Below are positions 44,855 to 53,438 of a stretch of DNA of 64,000 bases, piece by piece (the stretch's first letter is position 1; each line of letters begins with the position of its first letter). Source of the DNA: Allobosea thiooxidans. GTDB lineage: Bacteria > Pseudomonadota > Alphaproteobacteria > Rhizobiales > Beijerinckiaceae. The notes beneath the pieces are model-generated. The model was not told the DNA's origin, searched no databases, and worked only from the letters and a program-made list of their open reading frames with translations. Location of the stretch: positions 441,501 to 505,500 of the forward strand of contig NZ_FUYX01000002.1 of the NCBI RefSeq assembly GCF_900168195.1, given 5' to 3'. Position numbers and translations under genes: made by a program.

Positions 44855-45880
44855 TCACGGAGCGACGTAGCGCATCTCCAGCCGTTGCGGCGGGCCGAGG
44901 TCGCGGTGAGCGCTTGAGATGGTGCGGAGGCTCGCCGGTTTCCGGTCGATCTCGTACATGCGCAGCAGCCGCACGCTTTCGAGATCATGCTCCCGCCGCG
45001 CAGGGCTCTCCGGCGCGGCGGATTCGGCCAGGCAGGAGCTGAAGGCAAAGTCGGTATAGGCCGGCAGCTCATAGGACTCCCATCCGTCGGTTCCCATCGG
45101 GCTGGGCCGTTCCATGATCCATTCCGCGGTGGCACCACTGACCAGCAGACCGGCAGGCGCGCGCGCATCGAAGGCCTGCAAGACGATGCCCTGGCTGGCG
45201 TTCTTCAGATTGCAGCGCACCGTCCTTTCGTCGAGCACGGTCAGGATGGCACTGATCTGGTCGCCGGCCGCCACGGGCAGCGCCAGATCCAGCACCGGGA
45301 GGTCGAGCCCCCGTGCCCACCATTGAAACCAGGCCGAATATTCGGCCTTCGCGGGCGGTCGCGCGAGCCACCTCTGCCTTGTGCCGATCTGTGGGAGTGA
45401 TGAATCGGGATAGAATTTCTGGCCGTCGAGACCGATCCAGGTCGAGCTTTGAAATTCCGACGCGCTGCCGTCGGCTGGAGCGGACACGCTGGGCACCGTC
45501 CAGCTCGCCATGACCGAGACCAGGCTGCGCCCGTCGCGCGGCATGACGTAGCCGCCCGACCAGTTCAGGCTTTTCTGCGCTGGCCGTGTCTGTGGTGCGG
45601 CGACCGCCAGGACGAGCTCCATCATGGTGGGGGCGGGCGGGACCAGCGCCGGAAGGAAGCGCAGCGCAGGCGCGTCATCGCGCTTCCGAAGGAAGTTCCG
45701 GCGAAACGCCGCCGCCGCCGGGTTCGTCCCGTACTCCATCGGTGTCGGCAGGCCGAACCACTCCAGATCGTCGTCGGAGGCCACAGCGGGATCGAAAGGC
45801 TCCAGCGGCATGGGGAGGAGCTTGATTGCCGAATCCTGCGACAGCGCCCCGGCGGTCTCGCCCATGGGATTCCTGACCAT
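44855..45880 (-). CDS. Peptidase G1 (eqolisin) family-like protein
   Basis: A 341-residue protein. From residue about 105 it carries the G1 beta-sandwich motifs in order: LNWSGGYVM, a VPSVSAP segment, STWIGLDGQKFYP, LPQIGTRQRW (Gln in the place of the catalytic Gln), EYSAWFQWWARG and AEWIMERPSP (Glu in the place of the catalytic Glu). G1 enzymes are usually secreted acid peptidases, but no signal peptide is visible; the first 100 residues are an unrecognised leader. It follows the haloperoxidase-like gene by 10 bp, so the two form an operon. Confidence 0.75.
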   Translation of the reverse strand: MVRNPMGETAGALSQDSAIKLLPMPLEPFDPAVASDDDLEWFGLPTPMEYGTNPAAAAFRRNFLRKRDDAPALRFLPALVPPAPTMMELVLAVAAPQTRPAQKSLNWSGGYVMPRDGRSLVSVMASWTVPSVSAPADGSASEFQSSTWIGLDGQKFYPDSSLPQIGTRQRWLARPPAKAEYSAWFQWWARGLDLPVLDLALPVAAGDQISAILTVLDERTVRCNLKNASQGIVLQAFDARAPAGLLVSGATAEWIMERPSPMGTDGWESYELPAYTDFAFSSCLAESAAPESPARREHDLESVRLLRMYEIDRKPASLRTISSAHRDLGPPQRLEMRYVAP

Positions 45881-45890
45881 CGCCGACCTC

Positions 45891-46892
45891 CTAGACCGGC
45901 TTCCATTCGGCGGCTGCCGCGGTTGCCGCCGCGCCGAAGGCCTTGAGCGTGTAGTCGCTCTCGCTCTGCCCGGTGCCCGTGTGCTCGGACAGCGTCGCGA
46001 AGACCGTCGTCGCCAAGGTTTCGCCGGCCATCGAATCGCTGGGATAGTGCAGCCCGGCGATCTCCCGATTGCGAGCCACCCGTCGCGCGAGCGCCTTGAG
46101 GGTCTCGGCTACCGCGATCTTCTCGGCTTGCGGCAGCGCCGGCGTCACGATGTCCAGCACATGCTCGATGCAGGCCGCCATGAGATGGGCCTGGGTGGCA
46201 TGGCCGCTGGGATAGGCCGCATGCCCAGGAACCGGGATGGGCGGCAGCAGGGCAGGGCATTCCCAGGACGGGCGCGGCCGCTGGAAGACATGCTTGTAGT
46301 AAAGCGCGGTGTAGGAGGCCAGCAGGCTGGCGATATGCAGGACCCGGAAGGTCTGCGGATGCGATCCCGGGGCCATGGCCAAGGCCTCCATGAAGGCCGT
46401 GATGAATTCGGCATCCTGCGTCAGGATCTCGCCCAGCGCCGCAGCGCGCTCGTCGCGGGCGGCCACCAGGAGGTTCTTGATCTCCAGTGCTTGTTTCGTC
46501 TCGCCGCCATAGGCCGTGTTCAGATCGAGCAGGATATCCGCCAGGCTGTCATGCAGCGTCACGGTGTTCCAGTCGGTCGCCGCGAATTCCGCGAGAACGC
46601 GAAAGGCATACCAGCGCGCGGCCCAGTTGCGGTCGGCGAACGCGACCGATTTTCCGCCGGTGCCGGCGTTCAAGAACAGGACCGTCTTTTCGGGACCGCC
46701 GTTGGGGTCCTGGAGGATGTGAACGACCCTGCGCAGATCCCGGATCCGCTCCCCGCTGGTCGCCGCCTCCATCGAGAACGGAAAATCCGCTCTCTCCGCG
46801 AGCAGCCAGCTCGTACCGTCGCTGCCGACGCCGGCGCTTCCAGCGTTGCCGGTATTGCCGGTGTTTCCCGTATTTCCTGTATTGCCGGTCAT
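45891..46892 (-). CDS. Vanadium haloperoxidase/PAP2-superfamily protein
   Basis: A 333-residue protein. The acid phosphatase/haloperoxidase motifs appear in order: KHVFQRPRP (KX6RP), YPSGHAT and NREIAGLHYPSD (RX5HX3D with Asn-Arg for Ser-Arg). The upstream half is helical as in bacterial vanadium chloroperoxidase-like proteins. No transmembrane helices or signal peptide. The N-terminus is a low-complexity run of GNT triplets. An upstream TTG (46925) would add 11 residues; ATG 46892 is preferred. Either halide oxidation or phosphate-ester hydrolysis is possible. Confidence 0.8.
   Translation of the reverse strand: MTGNTGNTGNTGNTGNAGSAGVGSDGTSWLLAERADFPFSMEAATSGERIRDLRRVVHILQDPNGGPEKTVLFLNAGTGGKSVAFADRNWAARWYAFRVLAEFAATDWNTVTLHDSLADILLDLNTAYGGETKQALEIKNLLVAARDERAAALGEILTQDAEFITAFMEALAMAPGSHPQTFRVLHIASLLASYTALYYKHVFQRPRPSWECPALLPPIPVPGHAAYPSGHATQAHLMAACIEHVLDIVTPALPQAEKIAVAETLKALARRVARNREIAGLHYPSDSMAGETLATTVFATLSEHTGTGQSESDYTLKAFGAAATAAAAEWKPV
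46833..46886 (-). repeat. GNT triplet repeat at the N-terminus of the haloperoxidase-like protein
   Basis: Just after the start codon the protein reads four GNT triplets, then GNA-GSA, from imperfect 9-bp DNA units with varied third bases. The synonymous variation suggests an old repeat kept for its protein sequence, not recent slippage. Confidence 0.6.
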
Positions 46893-46943
46893 GGCTCGGA
46901 CCCCGAACGGTTGCTGTTGCGGCAAAGTCGTTAGGCCAAAGGT

Positions 46944-48695
46944 TCAGTCAGGCAGGCCCGCCCTTCGCAGATGCCCGAGCCATTGCCCCAGAATGGGCGG
47001 CAGGAACGGACAGCGTGGCGCATAGATGGCCAGCCGAAAATCCGGCTGGACCAGCAGAAGGCGATCGACCGCGTTTGTAGCTTCCGTCAGCCGGCCCGCA
47101 GCCATCAGGCTGGCGACGAGGATCCGCAGCGTAAATCGGATCGAGGGGTTGTGGGCAACGGCGCTGCGCGCCCAGCCGACGGCCTGGTCGTAGTCACCAT
47201 TGACGTAATGGGCCTGGGCAAGGATGCCCTCGTGAAAGAAGCGATAGGGATCGGCCGGGGCCAGGCGTTGCCCGGCCTCGGCGTGCAGGACCGCAAGCGG
47301 ACCATCGCCGATGAAGCCGCGCGTGGCGCTGCTCATCGTCCAGGCCATTGCCACGCTCGGCCCGGCCTCGATCGCACGATCGAGAAAGCGCTGGGCCGTG
47401 ACCATGTCGCGCAGGAAAAACGCCTGAACGTGGCCATAGATCGCGAGAGCCAGTGCATCGTTGCCGTCGTGTTCGATGGCGGCCCGCGCGCGTTCGGCCG
47501 CGACCTGCGCGTCTCCCTCCGGATCGGGCGATCCGAACTCGCCGACGCGGAAAACATGCCAGAGCGCCGTATAGGTGAAAGGCGGCGCATAGGACGGGTC
47601 CAGCGCCATCGCCTGCTGCAAGAGCCCGCGCGCGCGGGCAAAGCTGTCGCTGTCCATCTTGTAGAGGAGGTCGAGCGCCTGGAGCAGCAGGTCATAGGCG
47701 GTCATGTTCTGCGGATGCTGCCGAAGGGCGCGCTGCAGCTCATGCTCGCGCACATGGGGCGCGATGGTCTTGACGAGCTTCAGCGAGATCCGATCCTGCA
47801 GGTCGAAGAGTTCGCCGACCTTGCCGTCATAGTGATCGGCGCTGAGCACGGCGCCGTTTTCGTTGGCGATGAGCTCGGTGCTGATGCGGACGCGCCTGTC
47901 GGACAGCGCGACGGTGCCGTCCATCACGTAGCGGACGCCGAGCTTGCGCCCGACAGCAACCGGGTCGATACGCCGCCGGCCATATTCCAGGGTGGAGCCG
48001 CGCGAGATGACGAACAGCTCCTTGAGCCCCGACAGCGACTGGATGATCGAGTCGACGACGCCGTCGGCCATGGTGCTCTTATGGAGCCCGGAACCGTTCA
48101 TGCGGAAAGGCAGGACGGCGATCGATGCCCTCGCATCCATGCCGGCGGGGCTTTCGCCGATCTTTCGAGGAGCCGAGCCTGCTTCTGACCGAAGGGCGAA
48201 GGCGCGCACCGGCTGCTTGTGGTTGCGCAGGAAGATCTCGCCCATGTCGGAGGCAAGCGATCGCGTCGCTTCATCGACCCGCGCGAAGACCGCTTCCGAT
48301 ACGATCACTCCCCCTTGCTCGGCATAGGATTGCAGCCGGGCAGCGACATTGACGCCGTCGCCGTAGATGTCGCCGCCGTCGAAGATGACGTCGGCGAGGT
48401 GGATCCCCATGCGGAACGCGATGCGCAGGGCGATGGGCTGATCGGCCGTCGCGGCGGCGAGGGCACGCTGGAGCGACAGCGCACAGCGGGAAGCGGCCGG
48501 GGCGCCGTCGAAGGTCGCCAGGAATCCGTCGCCCGTGTTCTTGACGATACGCCCGCCATGCTCGCCGACGCAGGGCTCGATCAGGTCGGCGCGCAGCCGC
48601 ATCAGGCGATGATGCGTATCCTCCTCGGCCGCCTCGCTCAGACGCATGTAGCCGACCACGTCGGCAGAAAGGATGGCGGCCAGATGGCGTTTCAT
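46944..48695 (-). CDS. Class III adenylate cyclase with TPR-type C-terminal domain
   Basis: A 583-residue cytoplasmic protein. Residues 1-165 are the cyclase catalytic domain: the metal Asp residues are in LSADVVGYMRLSE and KNTGDGFLATF, and GDIYGDGVNVAARLQ carries the transition-state Asn/Arg. The middle (about 190-330) resembles the FlgO/TolB-like segment ASIAVLPFRMNGSG seen in rhizobial cyclases. The C-terminal half is a run of TPR-like helical repeats. The ATG at 48695 matches the conserved MKRHLAAILSADVVGYMRLS start (split: MKRHLAAILSADV, VGYMRLS). It makes cAMP that could act on the two cNMP-domain proteins nearby. Confidence 0.9.
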   Translation of the reverse strand: MKRHLAAILSADVVGYMRLSEAAEEDTHHRLMRLRADLIEPCVGEHGGRIVKNTGDGFLATFDGAPAASRCALSLQRALAAATADQPIALRIAFRMGIHLADVIFDGGDIYGDGVNVAARLQSYAEQGGVIVSEAVFARVDEATRSLASDMGEIFLRNHKQPVRAFALRSEAGSAPRKIGESPAGMDARASIAVLPFRMNGSGLHKSTMADGVVDSIIQSLSGLKELFVISRGSTLEYGRRRIDPVAVGRKLGVRYVMDGTVALSDRRVRISTELIANENGAVLSADHYDGKVGELFDLQDRISLKLVKTIAPHVREHELQRALRQHPQNMTAYDLLLQALDLLYKMDSDSFARARGLLQQAMALDPSYAPPFTYTALWHVFRVGEFGSPDPEGDAQVAAERARAAIEHDGNDALALAIYGHVQAFFLRDMVTAQRFLDRAIEAGPSVAMAWTMSSATRGFIGDGPLAVLHAEAGQRLAPADPYRFFHEGILAQAHYVNGDYDQAVGWARSAVAHNPSIRFTLRILVASLMAAGRLTEATNAVDRLLLVQPDFRLAIYAPRCPFLPPILGQWLGHLRRAGLPD

Positions 48696-48931
48696 CGTCG
48701 CGACGAAGCTCTCGGATCCGGAACCGGTCCGCACCGATCCGGATAGCCAGCAATGCGTCAGCCTCGACGGAATGCTGGCATGGCAGCCTTGTCCGGTCCA
48801 CCTCAAAGCGCCCGGTTTCGGCATCTGGGTTCCGTTAGGGAAATGCCGGGAACGGCATGCGCGCGAATTTCCGGCTCGCGGGGGACCGTGCCCCCGCCTC
48901 GTCGGCCGGCGGCCAGCGCCGTGGCGCTACG

Positions 48932-49216
48932 CTAATCCCGATAGAGGATGTCGATCCGCGTCAGCCCGATATCGCTCAGCGTATGGTCGTCGAGGGGCTC
49001 CGGGTCCCATGTCCGGTGGGCGCTGCCGGTCCATGCCAGCCAGCGACGCAGGACCGGGATTGCGCGCGATGGCGGTCCCGGGGGCGGGGCTGCGCCATTT
49101 CCGGCGCTCCCTGCGCGGTCGCCCGGTGTCTCCAAAGGTGATAGGTTCAACGGCGTGTGATCGCGGCTCTGAGCGTGCTGCACGGCGAAACTCCCGTCCC
49201 CGTCGGCCCCCGCCAT
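48932..49216 (-). CDS. DUF1127 domain protein (small, basic C-terminus)
   Basis: A 94-residue protein. The last 40 residues match the DUF1127 pattern: RRWLAWTGSAHR, then LDDHTLSDIGLTRIDILYRD. The N-terminal half is Pro/Gly-rich and poorly conserved, so a shorter protein is possible. Some alphaproteobacterial DUF1127 proteins bind RNA or affect phosphate and sRNA control; no specific role can be read here. It is divergent from the CRP-type gene, with the CRP-like site between them. Confidence 0.7.
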   Translation of the reverse strand: MAGADGDGSFAVQHAQSRDHTPLNLSPLETPGDRAGSAGNGAAPPPGPPSRAIPVLRRWLAWTGSAHRTWDPEPLDDHTLSDIGLTRIDILYRD

Positions 49217-49281
49217 TGCCGCCGATGGCGGTCGTGGCGGGCGATGGGGACGAGTTTCTCCGCCCTTTCCGCTTCAGGTTC

Positions 49282-49297
49282 TGTGCGCCGGATCACA
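49282..49297. promoter_or_regulatory. Candidate CRP binding site 2
   Basis: TGTGC-GCCGGA-TCACA matches TGTGA-N6-TCACA at 9 of 10 positions. It lies 44 bp before the ATG of the CRP-type regulator and 66 bp before the divergent DUF1127 gene, a usual place for autoregulation. Confidence 0.45.
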
Positions 49298-49340
49298 TAA
49301 GCTCGGGCTGCCTGACAACACCGGATGTCGAGGCCACAGG

Positions 49341-50039
49341 ATGAGCGATGACCCTCGCCGGATCGCGAGCCTTCTCTCGGCAAACCCGTTCTTCGCCGGG
49401 TTCGCGCAAGGCACCCTCGACAGGATCGCTGCGATCTGCCGGCAGCAGCATCTGGCGGCGCGGGAGGTGCTGTTCCTGAAAGGGGACCCGAGCAACGGGC
49501 TCTACGCCATCCGGCGCGGGCTGATCCGCATCGGCACGACCGACGATCTCGGCCAGCAGTTGACGATGAACGTGCTCGGAGGCGGCGACGTCTTCGGCGA
49601 GATCGCGCTCCTCGACGGCCGTTTCCGGACGGCGGATGCGGTGGCGCTGGAGGACACGGACATGTTCTTCCTGCCGCGCCGGGACTTCCTGCACCTGCTT
49701 TCGAGCGAGCCTGCGATCGCATTGCATGTGATCGAGCTTCTGTGCGGCCGGCTGCGCGATGCGATCGACCGCATGGAGGAGAGTGCGTTCCTGCCGGCCG
49801 AGACAAGGCTGGCGCGGCGCATCCTCATGCTTGCCGTCGATTACGGGATGGTGGTGCGCGCTTCGCAGGAGGAGCTCGCATCACTCGCCGGCGTCACGCG
49901 CGAGACGGTGAACCGCCAGCTCCAGAGGTGGAAGCGTGCCGGCGTTCTCGTACTCGGGCGCAAGCGACTGGAGATCCACGATATCGACGACTTTCGTCGC
50001 CTGACGGGGATCGCGACGCTGGGACCGCGTACGCGGTAG
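49341..50039 (+). CDS. CRP/FNR family transcriptional regulator, CRP-like
   Basis: A 232-residue regulator. The N-terminal cNMP-binding beta-roll ends in FGEIALLDGRFRTADAVAL, with Gly-Glu and Arg-Thr-Ala in place of the cAMP-contacting GE...RSA of E. coli CRP. The C-terminal HTH has recognition helix VTRETVNRQLQRW; RETVxR is the CRP pattern that reads TGTGA. The FNR iron-sulfur cysteine cluster is absent. So a cAMP-responding CRP-type protein is likely; it may control itself and neighbours through the two CRP-like sites. Confidence 0.9.
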   Translation: MSDDPRRIASLLSANPFFAGFAQGTLDRIAAICRQQHLAAREVLFLKGDPSNGLYAIRRGLIRIGTTDDLGQQLTMNVLGGGDVFGEIALLDGRFRTADAVALEDTDMFFLPRRDFLHLLSSEPAIALHVIELLCGRLRDAIDRMEESAFLPAETRLARRILMLAVDYGMVVRASQEELASLAGVTRETVNRQLQRWKRAGVLVLGRKRLEIHDIDDFRRLTGIATLGPRTR

Positions 50040-50070
50040 CTTTCACTGGCTCTCCGGGCTGCCTGCAGGC

Positions 50071-51780
50071 CTATTTCCTGTCGCCGATCACCGCGGCGAA
50101 GATTGCGATCGGCTTGTCGAAGCCCTTCAGGATCCGCGCATCCAGCTCGATGAGCGGAAGGCGCGAACCGACGGCGCGAGCAGCGACACGGTCCATGAGA
50201 ATCTCGAAATCGCCCGCGATCGAACACAGGCGCGCTGCGAGATTCACGACGTTGCCGACCGCGGTATAGTCGAGGCGCCCCCCGGAGCCGATCCGCCCGA
50301 CGGTGGCGAGCCCCATGGCGAGGCCCACGCCAAAGCCGAGGCGATGGTCGAACGCGCGCCGGGCGGCCAGCAGCTTCTGCACATCGATCTGCATGTCGTG
50401 CGCCATCTCCAGCGCTTGCAATGCCGGATCCGCGCAGGGAACAGGGGCATTGAACAGCACCATCGCCCCATCGCCGGAGAAATTCGTCAGCGTTCCCTCA
50501 TGGGCTGTGACCACCCTTTCGAGGACGTCATAGTATTCGCCCAGGACGCCCATGACGGCCTCGGGCTCGGCCCGCGCCGAGAAGGCGGTGAAGCCACGCA
50601 GATCACAGAACAGGACGGCGACTTCGACGCGTCGTCCGTCGAGCATGTGATCACCCCCCGTGCGATCGATGAGCTCGGCGACCTGCGGGGCCAGGAAACG
50701 CCTGAGCCGGCTGATGCGTTCCGAGCGCTCCTGCGAGAGCGCGAGCTCGCCCGCCATCTCGTTGAACCGGGTCGCGAGCCGCTCGAGTTCGTCCCCGGTG
50801 GCGAGATTGATCCGGTGATCGAATTGCCCGGCGCCGATCCGGGAGGCTCCGTCCTCCAGAAGGTGGATCGGCCCCGTCATCCGATGCGTCAGCCAGTAGG
50901 CGAGCGCCGCGGCAAGGATCGCGCCGGCAACGAGCAAGGCCGCCGTGCGCCAGAGAGCCGCGTAGATCGGGCCGAAAGCCTCGACCAGGGGCTGCTTGAC
51001 GATGACGCTCCAGCCGACATTGCCGATCGGCGCCATCGCGGCGAGGACCGTGTTCCCGGTGACGTCCTGCCCGGCGATCGCCTGGCCCGGGCGGGCGAGG
51101 ATCGCGGCACGCAGTTCCCGGAGCGGCCGCGTCGCGGTTTCGTCGGCACGCAACACCAGGCTGATGTCCGGATGAGCGATCAGGCGGCCTGGCCGATCGA
51201 GTACGAAGGCCTCCCCGGTGCGTCCGACGCGGATCGCCAGGATCACGTCCCAGATGAATTTGAGGTTGACCTCGGCGATGGCCACGCCGGCAGCCGCGCG
51301 GTTGCCCGCGACCGCCATGGTCATGAAGGGCTCCGAGCCGCCTTGAAACGCCACGGGGCCGTACCAGACGCGATGGGAGCGAGCTTCCGTCACGGCGGGA
51401 TTCCCGGAGCGGTCGGCGCCGCTCTCGAACCTGTTCAGGCCGATACGGGACACGAACAGCCGTTCCCGCCCCGAGGCATCGACGAGGCTCAGGCTCTGGA
51501 TGGGAGGGACTTGCCGCAGCACGAGCAAGGCATCGAGCCTGCGCTTGTCATCGGCATTCTCCGACCATGGCAAAAGGACCGCCCATCCAAGCTGATCACG
51601 GATTCCTTCCATGAAATCCTGGATCTTGGCCGCAGCTGCCCGTGCCTCGGCGTCGAGCAGGTCATTGAGGCTGGCCCGTTGATCGCGATAGCCGAACCAG
51701 GCCTCGCCAACACCGGCGACCAGGAGCGGAATGACGACCGCCGCGAACAGTGCGAGGAAGTACTTCCTGAACAGCGACAT
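50071..51780 (-). CDS. Membrane-bound class III adenylate cyclase with Cache-type sensor and HAMP domain
   Basis: A 569-residue protein. One helix near the N-terminus (FLALFAAVVIPLLVAGVGEA) and a second around residues 275-300 flank an extracytoplasmic Cache-like sensor of about 240 residues. HAMP follows (LTHRMTGPIHLLEDGASRIG). The catalytic domain has LFCDLRGFTAFSARA and NFSGDGAMVLFNAP with metal Asp residues and DYTAVGNVVNLAARLCS. Predicted to turn an external signal into cAMP. Starts: ATG 51780 (chosen) or GTG 51807. The next gene upstream on this strand is a lone binding protein 60 bp away. Confidence 0.9.
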   Translation of the reverse strand: MSLFRKYFLALFAAVVIPLLVAGVGEAWFGYRDQRASLNDLLDAEARAAAAKIQDFMEGIRDQLGWAVLLPWSENADDKRRLDALLVLRQVPPIQSLSLVDASGRERLFVSRIGLNRFESGADRSGNPAVTEARSHRVWYGPVAFQGGSEPFMTMAVAGNRAAAGVAIAEVNLKFIWDVILAIRVGRTGEAFVLDRPGRLIAHPDISLVLRADETATRPLRELRAAILARPGQAIAGQDVTGNTVLAAMAPIGNVGWSVIVKQPLVEAFGPIYAALWRTAALLVAGAILAAALAYWLTHRMTGPIHLLEDGASRIGAGQFDHRINLATGDELERLATRFNEMAGELALSQERSERISRLRRFLAPQVAELIDRTGGDHMLDGRRVEVAVLFCDLRGFTAFSARAEPEAVMGVLGEYYDVLERVVTAHEGTLTNFSGDGAMVLFNAPVPCADPALQALEMAHDMQIDVQKLLAARRAFDHRLGFGVGLAMGLATVGRIGSGGRLDYTAVGNVVNLAARLCSIAGDFEILMDRVAARAVGSRLPLIELDARILKGFDKPIAIFAAVIGDRK

Positions 51781-51840
51781 GCGCGAGGCGGCGGGGGGAT
51801 TGGGCACGGGGTTGGCTCACGCGACAGATGACCGGCCGGG

Positions 51841-52863
51841 TTATTCGATCACGAAATCGGCACTGCTCAGAAGCGAAGGCGGGACGGAGAGACCGAGCGC
51901 GTTCGCAGCCTTGAGATTGATGAACAGCTCGACCTTCGTCACGCGCTGCACCGGCAGTTGCGACGGCTTCTCGCCCTTGATGATGCGGCCGGCATAGGCA
52001 CCGGTGTGGCGGTGCGACTGCAGGAAATCGCCGCCGTAGCTCATCAGGCCGCCGGCGATCGGGAAATCGCGCGATTGGGTGATCGCCGGTACGGCATGGG
52101 CGACCGCAAGCGCCGCCAGGCGAGGGCTGCGATAGGCGAAATAGGGATCGGAGGTGAAGACGAGGCCACCGGCTCCGACCTGAGCAACGCTGGCGAACAA
52201 CGCCTCGAATTCCTGTTCGGTACTGGCTTCGAGCTGCCGCAGCTGCAATCCGAGGCTGTCCGCCGCGGCCTGGAGGTTCCTGATCTGTGAGTTTGCGGTC
52301 GGGCTCGTTCGATTGACGGCGATCGCGAACAGCCTGGCGCCCCGGCGCAGCTCCGCCATGAACTCCAGCCGCTTGCGAGAGACCTCCACGCTCAGGCTTG
52401 ATACGCCGGTGAGATTGCCCCCCGGCTGGGACAGGCTGTCGACGACGCCGAGGGCGATGGGGTCGCCCCCCATCTCGAACACGATCGGAATCGTCATCGT
52501 CGCCGATTTCGCCGCGAGCGCGACCTCGGCTCCGCCGGGGGCGACGATCGCGACCACCTGACGATCCGCCAGCTCCTTCGCCAGCGCCGGCAATCGTTGA
52601 TAGTTGCCTTCCGCCCAGCGATACTCGACCGCCAGATTGCGCCCTTCGACGTATCCGGTCTCGGCCAGTCCCTCGCGGAAGGCCGCGAGCCGGCTGGCGT
52701 AACGCTCGGGTGATTCCGAGCCAAGATATCCAAGCACCGGCATTGCGGGCTGCTGCGAGCGGGCCGGGACGGCCCACGCCGCGGCGCCGCCGGCGAGCAG
52801 GATGAGATCACGGCGGCTGAGTCCATCGGCGGCTCTGGCCGAGGCGGAGGGCAAGAAGCGCAA
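51841..52863 (-). CDS. ABC transporter substrate-binding protein, PF04392 type, orphan
   Basis: A 340-residue periplasmic protein of the ABC_sub_bind family. A twin-arginine-type signal (LSRRDLILLAGGAAAWAVPA) lies near residue 15-35. The two-lobed fold starts PVLGYLGSESPERYASRLAA; VVAIVAPGGAEVALAAK and GVSSLSVEVSRKRLEF are family segments. A TTG start at 52863 with GGAGAG 7-9 bp before it is preferred over the TTG at 52881. No permease or ATPase follows; the next gene is the Cache-cyclase, so it may act as a ligand-delivering partner of that sensor instead of an importer part. Confidence 0.85.
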   Translation of the reverse strand: MRFLPSASARAADGLSRRDLILLAGGAAAWAVPARSQQPAMPVLGYLGSESPERYASRLAAFREGLAETGYVEGRNLAVEYRWAEGNYQRLPALAKELADRQVVAIVAPGGAEVALAAKSATMTIPIVFEMGGDPIALGVVDSLSQPGGNLTGVSSLSVEVSRKRLEFMAELRRGARLFAIAVNRTSPTANSQIRNLQAAADSLGLQLRQLEASTEQEFEALFASVAQVGAGGLVFTSDPYFAYRSPRLAALAVAHAVPAITQSRDFPIAGGLMSYGGDFLQSHRHTGAYAGRIIKGEKPSQLPVQRVTKVELFINLKAANALGLSVPPSLLSSADFVIE

Positions 52864-53438
52864 GGCCGTCTCTCCTTCCAACCAACATCGTATGTTTGCT
52901 TGAGGCCTTCGAATGCTAGTCCAACTGCTCGGCGGCGGTAAATCACATCAGCAGACAATCGAGGATGACGTAGAGTTATATCAGCCGGCGGGCGTGGGTC
53001 TCTACCGCGCTCTCGTCCGCGTCGCAGCAGAAATCATGCCCGCCCGCGTCCACGGCAGGCTTCGAAGAGGCTGGAAGCAAGCGGGCGTGCCGACGACCAA
53101 ATCGGGAGATGGGTCCCGCCCGCAGCTGGCCTCGTCGTGAACCGGGTTGCCACGGTTCCGGCACGGAAACCATGCGGAAAGCGCAGCCGCAGCCCAGTTT
53201 TATGTCGCCGGGCCGGGTCGGATTGGACGCCGGCCGGCAGGTGCTCCGTCGCCTCTTGACCGGTTATGATGCATCATAATATGATGCATCATAATTCGAG
53301 AAATGCCCCCGAGAGGGCTTCCGGCGGGAAGCCTTCAGGTCACAAGAGGTCGGCCAGCCAAGACGAGTAATTTTGGGTCGGAAATAAGAACGGTTTGCGA
53401 ATAATCGCAAATAATAAGAATTCCCGGAGGAAATCATC
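52864..53438. promoter_or_regulatory. 575-bp intergenic region with promoter, palindromic operators and leader repeat
   Basis: Frames here (for example 52913-53140) look random in composition and have no good start. The right part holds a -35-like TTGACC (53256-53261), 18-bp spacer and -10-like TATGAT (53280-53285), overlapped by two ATGATGCATCAT palindromes (53266-53277, 53281-53292). Further down, TTTGCGA-ATAA-TCGCAAA (53394-53411) is a perfect 7-bp inverted repeat in the leader, and GGAGG at 53426-53430 is the ribosome binding site. Confidence 0.55.
53256..53292 (+). promoter_or_regulatory. Predicted promoter overlapped by tandem ATGATGCATCAT palindromes
   Basis: TTGACC-N18-TATGAT fits a housekeeping promoter. 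Two perfect 12-bp palindromes with centres 15 bp apart fill the spacer and cover the -10; the left one extends to a 16-bp perfect palindrome (53264-53279). This is a classic repressor position. The core GATGCATC recurs twice at 63699-63706 and 63728-63735, next to the other end of the same gene cluster. The GntR-type regulator at 62913-63599 is the likely binder. Confidence 0.6.
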
